The notes under the pieces were generated by a model. The model did no database searches and had not been told where the DNA came from. It worked only from the letters and a program-made list of their open reading frames with translations. Shown here piece by piece: positions 41,408 through 52,420 of a stretch of DNA of 64,000 nucleotides. Every line of letters starts with the position of its first letter. Positions within the stretch are counted from its first letter, which is position 1. The translations under genes and the position numbers were made by a program. This stretch comes from Lepidostoma basale (Eukaryota > Arthropoda > Insecta > Trichoptera > Lepidostomatidae), in the NCBI GenBank assembly GCA_022606425.2, contig JAHDVF020000673.1, positions 186,001 to 250,000 on the forward strand, in the 5' to 3' direction.

Positions 41408-41815
41408 TGTACTAAACCACCACCATCACGCCGTGTATGCAGAAAAATGAACCGCTACACTGTTATGTAATGACATACTTCTCTCGCCTCATCTACATTC
41501 ATACATTGTCTCATGCACGCACGTCGATTTTTCGACTCCTCACGTGACCGAAAATTAATATTTGATTGATTTAATCGTGCTATGTTTTCCTCGGCCTTCC
41601 TCTATTTCTAGATCCGTTCACGTAGTTTAAATACCTTCTTCACAATTCTGCCTTCATTCTTTTTTTCCATGTGTACAAACCATCTTAACTATACTCAATC
41701 GTATACAAATTCAATACACATTCCTCTTAGAGATCTAATTTTTACTGCATTTATTCTACTTTCATCATTCTTTTGCCAGTTCCATGCTTCACTTCATCAC
41801 ACGTAAACTGTAAGT
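41408..41815 (-). pseudogene. LINE-A fragment
   Basis: CCACCATCACGCCGTGTATG, CATACTTCTCTCGCCTCATC, CATGCACGCACGTCGATTTT and TTTTCCTCGGCCTTCCTCTA follow the LINE-A order. The GGGGTAGGC block near the tail is deleted. Confidence 0.75.
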
Positions 41816-41819
41816 ATTT

Positions 41820-43045
41820 AAATATATTGAATTTAAATTTATATATAATAATATCACGAAAAAGTATGAAAATAAATATAACTCTGTGATCTATCTGCGC
41901 ATACATGACAAGATGGCGGGTATTCTGTTTGTAAAACGGAGTTTATCGATTTGGCGATTTTGGAAAATTTTGATTTCAATATTTCTCCACAATTTAGATA
42001 TCTGAGTTTAACAATCTTTAATAAATCAGATGAGCGAAATTATAATCAGCATATATGTAGAATATATTAAAGTTGCTGGGTTATTCTGGATAATTGAAAC
42101 AGTGCAATTATATTTAACACATTTTTGGTGTTTTTATTATTTATTTTTTCAGCAACGTTATATCTACTACTCGATTTTTAAACACTGATTAAAATAACAA
42201 CAATGAAAAATAGTCACATGAAATGAACCTGCGTCCAAGCCGCCATTTTCAGTTATAATAGTTTTTAGACATATTGGACGCAAGCTGATTTTAAATTGTT
42301 TTTGTTTATCGAACAACTCAATTTGTTAAATATTAGAAAATAGTGGCTACCATAATGTTTATCATGATTCAACATTGACGACACTTTCCCAAAAACAGAT
42401 TATTCTACACAAAACTCATAGGAAAAATAAATAATGCTTTATTATATAAGTAGTTTTTAGATTAGTTTAAATTAAAAATGGACAGTAAAAAAGCAAACTA
42501 CTTAAATGGTTTAATAAGTTTTCTTTAGTAATCAATCTTCTGAACTTAAAAAAATATATTTTTAGGTTGAATAGGGAGTAAAAAATATATTTGATTGATT
42601 TCGACAAAAATTCACAATACAAGTTTTAATAGGAATCTATTTCAATTGTTAAATTATGCATTTTTAATATTAAATATGTATAATTTTTTTTTATGTGATG
42701 TTGAATAATATTCTGTACAATCATTTACTTAGGAGGCGTCAATTGAATTTTTTTTTTTCATATTAATATCTGTTCATTTAATTTTTTTAAATGATTAATT
42801 CATGAAGATAGATAATCATTAATATTAATAAATTTTATTGAACGAGTATTTGAGTTAAAAGCCATTACAGGTGTTACGTGATACGTACATGGTTTTACAA
42901 CATCAATTAGTTTTGTTACATTAATAACATTCACAGCAATTGCAAAATTATATAATTTTCTTCAGAAATATTTTTTCAGTTTCTAACCCCTTGTTACAAT
43001 ACTACTACCATCTTTTGTGCTTTAAATTTAAATACAATTTTCAAT
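41820..43045. other. Long AT-rich stretch
   Basis: Very AT-rich, without recognised repeats, frames or terminal structures in 1.2 kb. Confidence 0.4.
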
Positions 43046-43049
43046 TATT

Positions 43050-43215
43050 CAGACGTGGTGTTCGTAGAAGGGCGGAATGGGGAATGTTGTATTACATAAA
43101 GCGATCACTTAATCCAACCAAATGACAGGTCATAAGTCCTGTAAACGCCTCGACCGCCAAATTCTGTTTCCAAATAATTAACATCTTCCTATTGAGATAC
43201 AATTAATTCTTCAAT
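43050..43215 (-). mobile_element. MITE-X fragment
   Basis: CAGACGTGGTGTTCGTAGAA, ATGACAGGTCATAAGTCCTG, TAAACGCCTCGACCG and TATTGAGATACAATTAATTC match the right two-thirds of MITE-X as at 53,080-53,240. Confidence 0.65.
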
Positions 43216-43237
43216 TATTTAGTTCAAGAGGTGAGTT

Positions 43238-43290
43238 TGCTGTGACCGGTTTCAAGTGACAACTACTTCCATTGCCAGGTTGGTTATAAT
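43238..43290 (-). ncRNA. Hammerhead-like remnant, ACCGGT type
   Basis: Read minus: CCAACCTGGCAATGGAAGTA, GTTGTCACTTGAAACCGGTC, ACAGC. The GAAACCGGTC half is intact. Confidence 0.35.
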
Positions 43291-43299
43291 ATCGTTGAC

Positions 43300-43788
43300 G
43301 ATGAAAGCAGTTGTCAATAAACTAATCATAATTTTTTCTGAAGAAAATTTTTAATATTTTGTGGCATTAAGAGTATACGCGAAATACGTTTTAGGTTTCT
43401 TTTAAGTGTTGAATTCAACATTTTCATTTGGCGTAGTGAAATTGAATACATCAAAGATAAAAAATTAAAATCATCACAAAAATCTGAGATATTTAATTTG
43501 AATTTTGTTTCTATTGTTGTGAATGTTACAAAATTAATCTAATTTATACTTAATTACTTTAGGGATACAATACTATGACAAGAAATATATATGATCCAGG
43601 TGGTCAGAGATGTGCGCTGTGTCAGATAAGATATGAAAATACTGGCTGGAGACAAGATTAAGTGGAGTGAAAGAGTAGGTCCCAGGATTATAATTTAAGA
43701 TATAAATTTACGTGTCAGAATTTTCTCCTAATCAAAAATAAAAGTACTTAATTAATATACTATTGAATTTAAGTATTATTACGAGTAT
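43300..43788. other. AT-rich stretch without recognised feature
   Basis: A slightly GC-richer patch at 43,585-43,700 carries no recognised motif. Confidence 0.35.
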
Positions 43789-43789
43789 T

Positions 43790-43925
43790 ATTTTTATTTT
43801 GACCAATCGCTCTTTACAGCGCGAGACAAATCGAAGTAAATGGTATAGCTATCATATTGATTCTCATGACATGTGATATGCAGCTAATCACGTGAATTCT
43901 ATACCGGACCAATGTTATCAAGTTA
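43790..43925 (-). mobile_element. SINE-2 fragment
   Basis: Read minus: GTAGAATTC-like and TCACGTGATTAGCTGCATAT, ATCACATGTCATGAGAATCA, ATATGATAGCTATACCATTT and GTAAAGAGCGATTGG. The tRNA-like head is missing. Confidence 0.65.
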
Positions 43926-44394
43926 ATAAACAAGATTATTCAGAATGATAAATAAATTCTTTCGAGTTTACTTCTCAGACATTATAAAATATGTATTAAT
44001 TTTGTTATTAGCTACCATTCTCTTTTCTGGCGTGAATTATCACTTAACTATACAATTACCAAATGTTTCGCTATCGTTATCGGATTATAAAGGTCATGTG
44101 GTCTTAAAAAAGTATTAAAAACTGCAATAAAGTTGATTTTTATTGTATTCAATTGTCTCCACTCAGTTATCTATATCCTGTATTTACATATGTAGTATGA
44201 TTTAATAACCTCTCTGTGATTTCGATGCTTATTTATTGATTCTGTGCATTCGATAATAAGGTGAAATATATGCTCTATCGCAGAATGTTGCGGATCTCAT
44301 GGTCTGACATGGTCATCAATTTATAAAGACTAGAAAAATAGCATAATTGGGACACATTCTTTGCAAAGAGATTTACCTCATCACGAAAGGGAAG

Positions 44395-44475
44395 ATTGAG
44401 GAGGAGTTGTTCCAGCTAGCACAGGACAGAGAGGTTTACGCCAGGGTGATATACGACGTCGAGGGGAACTGACAT
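44395..44475 (+). pseudogene. Small non-LTR C-terminal fragment
   Basis: KIEEELFQLAQDREVYARVI and YDVEGN, stop, resemble the QDRxxxR end block of non-LTR proteins. The piece is too short to name a family. Confidence 0.4.
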
Positions 44476-44935
44476 GACACTTTTAGAAGAAGAATACGAG
44501 TATATATCATTTAAACAAATATATATTAAACTTGTCATAGTTTTGTATATCTCTCCAACATATCTCCATTAAAATATATTATTTGATTATTTATTTAACA
44601 ATAATTGAATTACCAGATTGTGGAAGAATTAAAAACGAGTTTAAAATATTTTGAGTTCTACGCTATTTTTTAAAAGTGATTTTATTTATTTATTTTTATT
44701 GATTTGATTTAAAATATTTTTGATTTGTTGTTTAGCACGTGCTGGGCGTGGTTGGTGGTCCATTGGCTGGAACTGTAGAGAACGGTCGCCTCGTTCCATC
44801 TCAGTTCTTTCATCTGTGGACAAGAAACAATATACATTATTAAAATATCAATTCAAATGGTTGTTTAATAGTGTATACTATATTTAAAATGTTTGGATTA
44901 TACCGTCAAGTAATATTTAAGTTTAACATGAGCAA

Positions 44936-45595
44936 CAACAACAAACCATCATGCCGTTTCTCAACTGGGGTAGGCAGAGTCAAACTACTCTCTAGCTTCC
45001 TCCACATTCATTTTATTTATTTATTTATAGATTATACGCAAATGAGACATTACAAACGATAAAACATTTAGACGACTCATTTGGACACAAAACAGTATTA
45101 CAAAGATAAAATAAAACAAAACAACACGAGACCGAAAAATCATACATATCAGAAGGAATCCAAATATATCGACGTCAGTGAGGCAATATTCTTTCCAGAA
45201 TTTGCAATATTTTTTTTATGAATACTACCTCGCTGACACGGAAAATGTCCATGTCCGAGATGATAAGATTCATCGTCCGAATTGCTCTTCCTACTGGCAT
45301 CACCAAAGGCAGGTTGGTTCTGCGTGACGGAGTAAAGAACAATTGATGTCGGCGTTGTCGCAGGTAGTTATCAGGAATAAAAAGACCTATTTGCTCCAGA
45401 ACATAGGGGTTCTCAATAGAGCCCCGAATCAGTTTGAAAAAATGTAAAAAAAATGAAATTCATACAACGAGTCATACAAACACGTCGATTCTTCCGACTT
45501 CTAACATGTCCAATATTTAAAATTTGATCAATTCAATCATGCCACGTTTTCCTCGGTTTACCTCGATTCCGTATTTCATTTACATCGTATGAAAT
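44936..45595 (-). mobile_element. LINE-A fragment split by LINE-B
   Basis: 44,936-45,011 holds the tail side (AAACCATCATGCCGTTTCTC, GGGGTAGGCAGAGTC, CTTCCTCCACATTCAT). 45,458-45,595 continues with ATTCATACAACGAGTCATAC and ATCATGCCACGTTTTCCTCG. ATTCAT is duplicated at the two junctions. Confidence 0.75.
45012..45457 (-). pseudogene. LINE-B copy inserted into LINE-A
   Basis: From its TTTATTTATTTATTTAT tail on the left, the minus strand carries LINE-B 3' sequence. Near 45,320-45,270 it encodes RTNLPLVMPVGRAIRTMNL-like frames, and 45,420-45,340 gives NPYVLEQIGLFIPDNYLRQR. It stops at 45,457, so it is 5'-truncated. ATTCAT duplications flank it. Confidence 0.75.
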
Positions 45596-45674
45596 TAAAT
45601 ACAGCTACTGGAATTATTACTTGATTCTAATGCAACGCTTTGTATTTTTTTTCCAGCTCAATGTCTTGGCGAAT

Positions 45675-45825
45675 GAGATAACAGTAAGAGCAGCGCAGGA
45701 AGTTAGCCGACCGGAAGCGTCGCGGGGAAAGTGGAGACAAAAAGGCGGGAAAGCGATCTGTGAATGAGCGGGGAAATCAGGTTTAAGAAAATAACACTGC
45801 ACGGCGCATGCGCCCGTTTTTCATT
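45675..45825. promoter_or_regulatory. CpG-rich patch with NRF1-like palindrome
   Basis: This 150-bp patch is rich in G+C and CpG inside AT-rich DNA. CGGCGCATGCGCCCG (45,801-45,815) contains GCGCATGCGC, the palindromic site bound by NRF1/Ewg-type factors. GGCGGGAAAGCG resembles an E2F-type site. No transcript start can be shown, so it is only a candidate control region. Confidence 0.35.
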
Positions 45826-45984
45826 CAACCACTCATCAATGGCCCGATTAAATATATTGATTAAATTGTATATATAACTAAAATTTCCATACTGAGGAAT
45901 GACGTCTGCTATTCTTAATATGATTGTGAAGAGTGCAAAAATTTATGCGAAAATTAAATACATATTAAATAAAAGGAGTAGGCC

Positions 45985-46375
45985 GAAAAAACGGAATGCT
46001 ACACTTTTATTTCTCTCGTCCCTTAACATTCATATATCGTGTCATGCACGCACATCGATTTCTTCGACTCATCAAGTGACCGATATTCAATATTGGATTT
46101 ATTTCATCGTGTCACGTTTTAATCGGTCTTTCTCTATTTCTAGTTCCATTTACATTGTTAACATATAATGTTTAACTATTCTTTCTTCATTCATTCCTTA
46201 CATTTGTCCATACCTTCTTACTGTTCCTTTCAATATTTTTTTCACAACACTTTCATTCGCACAGCATTCACTTGTCATATTTTCATTCGACACTCTATCA
46301 TACACAAATTTTCACACATTTGTATAAGAGATCTCATTTCTGCTGCACTTGTTTGCCAGTTTCATGGAGAACAAG
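45985..46375 (-). pseudogene. LINE-A fragment, tail lost
   Basis: ACGGAATGCTACACTTTTAT, CATGCACGCACATCGATTTC, ATCGTGTCACGTTTTAATCG and CCTTTCAATATTTTTTTCAC are LINE-A sequence on the minus strand. Near 46,340 the frame has GTxxAEMRSLIQM, matching the AVEMRSLRRM block. The (GTTA)n end is not present. Confidence 0.7.
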
Positions 46376-46379
46376 GCTC

Positions 46380-46855
46380 CTATTTATTTTCCTTGTAGTT
46401 TAAGAACTACGTTAGAATATCTAACATTGTCCACGTTTCAGTAACTAGATACTAGTGCTTGAAATTAAATTAATTTAACATGTTTCAGATGAAATTTAAG
46501 GCAAATTAAACCTAACATATTAAATTTAAACATCTTAAGTTAATTTTAAAAAATGATTTTTTTATTGTATATAATAACGTTATTTATTGTTATTATTATA
46601 TTTAGTCGGCTTCCACTTGTGTTTAACGTCCACGTTATCATAAATATATAACAACAAATATATTTATTTATACGTCTAAATATATATAAATAAAGAAATT
46701 ATATAAAAAAAATATTTTTCTTTCATTGTGAAAATTTAACTATTTTAAAAATAATGTTTTTATTTGTAATTTTATGTTAGAAGTTCATTGTAAATAATAA
46801 AAATAATATGTAAAAAATCTTTTTAAAATGTATATTTAGTTAAAATCCACTAATG
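46380..46855. other. AT-rich stretch without recognised feature
   Basis: Nothing recognised. Confidence 0.4.
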
Positions 46856-46857
46856 TT

Positions 46858-46975
46858 TGTGTTTTCGACAGGTTTCGGCAGCTTGCTTCCATCTTCTGGT
46901 CTAAGCGCCCGAAACCAGCCGAAGACCCAAATTTAAGTGGATTTTAACTAAATATACTCGTACATTTTAAAAAGA
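46858..46975. repeat. H4 fold-back with hammerhead-like arm
   Basis: Minus 46,868-46,910: CAGAAGA, T, GGAAGCAAGCTGCC, GAAACCTGTC. The plus side mirrors with GCCCGAAACCAGCCGAAG. The outer word AGTGGATTTTAACTAAATAT recurs inverted (46,840-46,858) and at 50,216-50,236. Confidence 0.55.
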
Positions 46976-46983
46976 AGTAATTG

Positions 46984-47741
46984 GAATGTTTCGCTATGCA
47001 GACGACGCCACAATCGTGGCCGAAAATCAAAGCGACTTGCAAGCAATGCTCTCCAAGTTTGATGAATCCTGTTCAAAATATAACATGATCATATCCATCC
47101 CAAAGACGAAGTGTATGACATTCGCAAGAAATCAACTGTAATGCGAAGTCTCCGTACGCCAGGAGGAAATTGAAAAGGTGGACCTATTCAGATATCTCGG
47201 AAGCGAAGTAACCAGCTCTAATGACCTCCCCAGAGAAGTAAGGTTACAGGTGGATAGGGCTGCAGCAGTTGCAGGCTGCCTGAAAGATGTCATATGGAGA
47301 AACAAGGACATGAGGACTGACAGCAAGGTGCGCATCTATAAGACCTGTGTGCGACCAATCCCCACATATGGCATTGAATCGAGGGCAGACACTGTCAAGA
47401 CAAAGAGCATGCTCAGGACAACCGAGATGAAAACGCTACGCGCTATAGCTGGCAAGTCCCTGCGTGATCGAGTTAGGAATACGGCAATCCGAGAAATCTG
47501 CGAGGTCGAAGATGTGGTCAGATGGGGACGTCAAAGACGGCGATACTGGCATGAACACGTAGAAAGGATGAGCTCAAATAGAATACCACACATATCTCTC
47601 CATGGAACGCCAAACGGACAACGCCGACCAGGAAGACCCCCGAAACGATGGAGAGAAAGCTGGAGTTCAGCATCTCAAGAGGACCCGCCTGAAATAACAG
47701 ACTCCTGAGTCTACCAAAAGGGAAGAAGAAGAAGAAGAAGA
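46984..47741 (+). pseudogene. LINE-D, RT motif to C-terminus
   Basis: The frame begins FRYADDATIVAENQSDLQAM, with the YADD catalytic box, and continues KYNMIISIPKTKCMTFARNQ, a TAA stop, then VDLFRYLGSEVTSSNDLPRE. It stays open for 176 codons through KVRIYKTCVRPIPTYGIESR, RYWHEHVERMSSNR and GRPPKRWRESWSS. The tail is (GAA)n at 47,724-47,741. It is the longest open frame in the window. Confidence 0.9.
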
Positions 47742-47789
47742 TTTTAAAAAGATTTTTTATAATTTTTTTTGGTTTAATTTAGCAAATCT

Positions 47790-47868
47790 GCATATGATGT
47801 CAGGAAAGAAAAGTGCGATGGTCTATTATTTTTGCCTACCCTTTCGGGAAGACGGTGTGGTGGTAAAG
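47790..47868 (+). mobile_element. LINE-A 3' end
   Basis: GTCAGGAAAGAAAAGTGCGA, TGCCTACCCTTTCGGGAAG and ACGGTGTGGTGGTAAAG are the last 80 bp of LINE-A without a clear tail. Confidence 0.65.
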
Positions 47869-47869
47869 T

Positions 47870-48250
47870 AATTATTTAGATATTCACAATATTTTCTATA
47901 AAAAATATTTAAGTTTAAACGGGGTATTTTTGCGTAAAAATTTAATTTATTTCGCTTGTAAAATATTTTGTTGGTTTGCAATAATTCAGATCTGTTGCAA
48001 GTGATTAAGATAAATGTGGAGTGGTTGATGGAATCTCTCAGCAAACACGTCATCAGACTGGTCCAGCATTTTTTAAATCTTAATTTTGTTAATTCCACAA
48101 ATCGGGCTGGGAAGAAATATTCGACGTGCTATTTATTTTCGTCAAACTAATTGTGTCCTCGTGAGAGCATAGCCGTGACCAGGGTCGGCACACCACATCT
48201 CTTTAAAACGGGTAAAAAGTCTTAAATATAAATTAAATATTTTTTTTATT
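47870..48250. other. AT-rich stretch without recognised feature
   Basis: Two short opposite frames (90 and 60 codons) overlap here and have no known domain. Confidence 0.35.
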
Positions 48251-48251
48251 C

Positions 48252-48690
48252 TGTAACTAACAAACTAGCCATCACGCCATTTTTCCGGAGAGGTAGGCAG
48301 AGATGATGGACCGCCATACTTCTCTATCCTGGCATACCTCTCTAGTTTCCCCTACATTCATACATCGTAACATGCACGCTCGTCGATTTTTCCGACTTCG
48401 AATGTGGCCGTCTTTTATTATTTGATTAATTTGGTCACGTCATGTTTTCCCTGCTTTTCTACGACTTATATTGACACTCGCATTGCTTGTATACAACATT
48501 TTAACTATTATTCTCTCGTCCATTCGTTTCATATAGGTATCCTAACCATCTCAGGGATCCTTTTTTAAATTTAATGCAAACATCTGCCTTACATTTCATC
48601 CTTTAGTATTCTATCATACATCGTTTTCCCGCACATTCTTCTCAGTTATCTAATTTCTACTGCATTTATTCTACTTTCATCCTACTTTAT
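48252..48690 (-). pseudogene. LINE-A fragment
   Basis: ACTAACAAACTAGCCATCAC is the tail side. CATGCACGCTCGTCGATTTT, ATTTGATTAATTTGGTCACG and TGCTTGTATACAACATTTTA follow in LINE-A order. The frame is decayed. Confidence 0.75.
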
Positions 48691-48699
48691 TCTGTATAA

Positions 48700-49122
48700 T
48701 TTCCGTTATTAATATTACCGGTAAAAACTATACACAAACAGTAATAGTTTTATCAAACTTACTCATATATACACAAACACGTTTCAATTCTATTACATAT
48801 ATTATAATATTTATTTTTTGTTTAATATGTAAATTTTTATAGAAGTTGTCATTATTAAAAAAATATTTAATTAAAATCATCTTTTTAACTATTTATTTAA
48901 TAACTCTTCCACTTTCTATATTTTGTATACATTTTCGTTATATTTATAACATCTTTATTTCCAGTAAACAACGATACGCTTTACCATTTTTAAACAGTGC
49001 ATTGCTTTGGGTTTATATTGTGTGTCAAACTTCATGAAAACCCAGATTTTAGAATAATAATCCAAGATATCAAGATATTCTAATGGATAATGTTATGGCT
49101 CATCGGGCTAGGTTAAATGAAA
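48700..49122. other. AT-rich stretch without recognised feature
   Basis: Nothing recognised. Confidence 0.4.
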
Positions 49123-49124
49123 CA

Positions 49125-49292
49125 AACTCATGGAAGCAAAAGGGCGCAAGATATTGGAATAGAATCGACGTGCGTGTATGACACGCTGTATGAATGTGGA
49201 GGAATCAAGAGACGTGTGTCAGGATTGAGTAGGATGGCCGTCCATTCTCTCTGCCCACCCCTTCGAAGAAACGGCGTGATGGTTTGTTGTTG
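49125..49292 (+). pseudogene. LINE-A 3' end
   Basis: AATCGACGTGCGTGTATGAC, ACGCTGTATGAATGTGGAGG, CGTCCATTCTCTCTGCCCAC and ACGGCGTGATGGTTTGTTG follow the LINE-A order on the plus strand. Confidence 0.75.
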
Positions 49293-49299
49293 TAAAAAA

Positions 49300-49825
49300 T
49301 ATTATTTTGTTACCGGTGCGAAACAAATTGGTTTTTATTTTGGCAACCCTGCTGGCTCGCACCACCGTGAGAATCTGGAGTAAATAGAGAACAAGTCGCA
49401 GATATTTGTGGGTCGGAGACTGTCAGCGGTGACCAGCAGTGTCATAACACGGAGCTAGACTTGACACAATTGCCAAGGGACAGGCTGACAATACGTCTCC
49501 GATAATGTTGCAAGCTGCACACATAGGTGACACACGCCCGCTGTTGACGCAAGCCGTGACCGAGGGAAGACTGCGAAAAATATTCTCTGCAGTATGCACA
49601 TATCTCCGATCTAATTTTAACATCAAAGCGTCGCTAACAATCTATAATACGTTGTACTTACTATGTACATGCCAACTTCGTGATTCCATATATAAAAAAT
49701 AATAATATTACTAATAAAATATATGTACACAATTATGCAACGGCCATTTTTTCAGACTTATCAGGGGATTAATTTTGTTATTTGTAAATAATGAATAAAT
49801 AAAAATATTAAAAAAATATATTTAC
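49300..49825. other. Unassigned, partly GC-richer
   Basis: 49,380-49,590 is less AT-rich than the surroundings and has short frames on both strands, but no domain, splice pattern or repeat could be recognised. Confidence 0.3.
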
Positions 49826-49829
49826 AAAC

Positions 49830-50140
49830 TAACTAACTAACCTACCATCACGCCGTCTCCCCGAAGGGGTAGGCAGAAAGAATGGAATGCCACACTTTTC
49901 TTTCCCCTGACATATTTCTATCCCTTCCTCAATATTCATGCATCGTGTTAAATCAAATTAATTCAAATCAAATCATGCAAGCGAGTCGATTTCTCTGACT
50001 CCTAAAGTGGCCGACATTCAATATTACATTATTTGAACGTGCCACGTTTTCCTTGGTTTTTCTCTATTACTAGTTCCGTTTATATCGTTATCATGTTTTT
50101 TTTCACCATTTTTTCTTCATTCATTCTTTATAAAATAAAA
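49830..50140 (-). pseudogene. LINE-A fragment with a small insertion
   Basis: ACTAACTAACTAACCTACC is the tail. GAAGGGGTAGGCAGAAAGAA and CGTGCCACGTTTTCCTTGG follow in LINE-A order. At 49,949-49,974 about 25 bp of AAATCAAAT-type sequence split the word CGTGTCATGC; it looks like the LINE-B tail alone. Confidence 0.75.
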
Positions 50141-50159
50141 ATAAAAACTTATTTTAGCT

Positions 50160-50270
50160 TAAGCTTAGCCCGAAGATGGCAGCGAGCTACCAAAACAGGT
50201 CGATGACACAAACATTTGTGGATTTTAACTAAATATACATTTTACAAAGATTTTTTACATATTTATTTAT
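50160..50270 (+). repeat. H4 arm with hammerhead-like core
   Basis: CCGAAGA, T, GGCAGCGAGCTACC, AAAACAGGTCG, then GTGGATTTTAACTAAATATA as at 46,940. One base off in the GAAA part. Confidence 0.5.
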
Positions 50271-50359
50271 TTTCATTATTTATCAGGAGATTATTTAATA
50301 ATTTTGGTATCTTGGAGGATATTCATCTTTATGTTCGGGGGGTTATCTTATTTATATTC

Positions 50360-50640
50360 CTACAAGCAGAACCAACCTGCCCCTGGTGATGCCGGTGAGG
50401 AGAGCAATCAAACCGTTGAACATGATCGCTTCGGAAATCAACGTCTTTCATATTAGTGAAAGTACGTTCAGAAGACAAGGAGACTTTGGAGAGTATCTTG
50501 TATTCCTAAAGTCGAACCATCTCACGTACGTTCCTGGTATTATGTATTAATATTTTACCTATTCTCAATAGATGTCTAAAACGTTCATCTTTGCTTGTAA
50601 TATCTTGGATAAATAAACCAATTTGATTTAAAAATGTAAA
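50360..50640 (+). pseudogene. LINE-B 3' end
   Basis: The frame reads SRTNLPLVMPVRRAIKPLNM, IASEINVFHISESTFRRQGD and FGEYLVFLKSNHLTYVPGIM, Y, stop. This is the natural C-terminus of LINE-B. The 3' untranslated part has TATTCTCAATAGATGTCT and ends near CAATTTGATTTAAAAATG. Confidence 0.8.
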
Positions 50641-50709
50641 ATCGTTTTAAATTTAAATACTGTTTTATTTAAAAACTTTTTGGTATATTTTTCTAGATAT
50701 ATTTCGAAG

Positions 50710-50790
50710 ATATTAACCGGGTGGTGGTCTAAGGGATAGAACGCTTATTTTCTTATCCAGGGGACTTGGGTCTGGACATATACAAAATTT
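50710..50790 (+). mobile_element. SINE-1 head fragment
   Basis: CCGGGTGGTGGTCTAAGGGA and ATCCAGGGGACTTGGGTC are the tRNA-like head. The B box is damaged and the body is missing. Confidence 0.65.
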
Positions 50791-50799
50791 ATCAGTCCA

Positions 50800-51440
50800 A
50801 GCATCTCATTTCTACTGCATTTATCCTACTTACCTCACTTTTTTAAACCTATTTCTCAAGTTTATTTCGAAGATACTTGTTCAAAAAGAATTAAATATTA
50901 CACACTTTGCAAGATTCTTCAATTGTTAAAAGCTCTGTAAGCTTATTGGTTTGCCTAAAGGGTATGATGTGTTGGTAGAATTTTATATAGTTATATTTGT
51001 AGTGTATCTTAGTATTTTCATTAGACCTAGCTTAACAAAGATAATTTACTTCCCTGGTGATGAATAATACATGATTTTCGAAACGTTGATTAGAGAGTAG
51101 GGAAAACGTTTTCTTGAATTTATATGAAATGTGTTTTGACAAATGTCAGTTTCGTTTTGTAAAAAAAAAAGATTTAGTAATATGAATTAATATTTTAAGC
51201 GTCTTTTAAGTTGTCTTATGAGCCATTACAGACGATGAAATGTTTCAGCGAGGGGGCCATATAGTTTAAGAGCTATCTCGTGAGGTGGAGCAACACACAA
51301 TTTATGGGTCCAGCACATGTTGTTTAATATTCTGTGGTGCGCCAACAATTTTAAAAGTATTGTAAATGGCGCACTTTATAATTAAAATTACAAATGATAT
51401 TTAAATCACATTATTACATTTAACGTGCATTACAAATAAA
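50800..51440. other. AT-rich stretch without recognised feature
   Basis: Nothing recognised in this interval. Confidence 0.35.
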
Positions 51441-51444
51441 TAGT

Positions 51445-52092
51445 AATCAATCAAATCAAATCAAATCAGTTTATTTCATCAACAGACATTACAAAATTTA
51501 TTTTTAAGGCATCTATTGAGAGCAGGTAAAAAAATAATATTATATATAGTATACTACCAGAAACGCATAAGAGATGGTTCAACATTAGGAAGACAGGATA
51601 CTCTCCAGAATTAAGAGTATTTGCCTTCTGAACGTACTTTCACTAACATGAAAGACGTCGATCTCCGAGTGCTTCTTTTGCACTTCCCACCGGTGTCACC
51701 AGAGGCAGATTGGTTCTGGCGGCCGGTAGGTAAAACAATCTGTGCTGTCGCTGTCGGAGATATCTATCGGGGTCAAAAAGCCGAACACCCTCCAGTACGG
51801 CCGAGTTCTCGAAGTATCCCCTAATTAATCTAAAGAAATGGATAATTAGATGTCCATCTCTTCGAAGCTGTAGAGAGTTGGTTCCGAGCATTCCCAAAAG
51901 AAATGCCGTGGGATAGAGCCAAGGATAGCTACCATACTCCCTCATGTAGAGATACCTCAGAAATTTTTTCTGAACCCTCTCCAGCATTATGGAATATCTC
52001 GCCTCGTGAGGACTCCATATCACAGAACCACTTTCGAGTCTGCTCCGAACCAATGCGTTATATAGGACTCTGAGCACATTGGGGTAATACAA
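51445..52092 (-). pseudogene. LINE-B C-terminus with 149-codon open frame
   Basis: The minus frame reads VLRVLYNALVRSRLESGSVI, WSPHEARYSIMLERVQKKFL, AFLLGMLGTNSLQLRRDGHL, FFRLIRGYFENSAVLEGVRL and RQRQHRLFYLPAARTNLPLV. A frameshift near 51,680 diverts the last 40 codons. The 3' end closes in a (GATTT)n run, seen as CAATCAAATCAAATCAAATC at 51,449-51,468. Confidence 0.85.
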
Positions 52093-52144
52093 TGTATTGA
52101 TTAATAATATGTTATTCCATTATTTGAAGAGGGATTTTATGTAA

Positions 52145-52235
52145 ACTGACTAACTAAATAACCGCCATGCCGTCTCCTCGTATGGTTAGGCAAAAATAAT
52201 GGACCGCCTTACTGTTCTTTCCACACATACAATAT
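52145..52235 (-). mobile_element. LINE-A 3' end
   Basis: ACTGACTAACTAAATAACCG is the tail. CCATGCCGTCTCCTCGTATG and CAAAAATAATGGACCGCC are the LINE-A terminus. Confidence 0.65.
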
Positions 52236-52420
52236 ATGAATTATACACATATATTAATATATAATATATAACTTAAAAAATATATGACAACACATGGCTG
52301 AAGAAGGATGAGAGCACAAGAGATCCCTTTGTAAAAAAACATTAGTTCCTCCACATTTCAAAAGCGTATCATACCGCACTGTGATTTTCTCCGCTATTAA
52401 CTTGAAAAACATTAGAAATA

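Noticed and set aside
46984..47741. Host gene with 176-codon frame
   Set aside because: YADD box, GRPPKRW block, (GAA)n tail and a sister copy at 12,275 show it is LINE-D.
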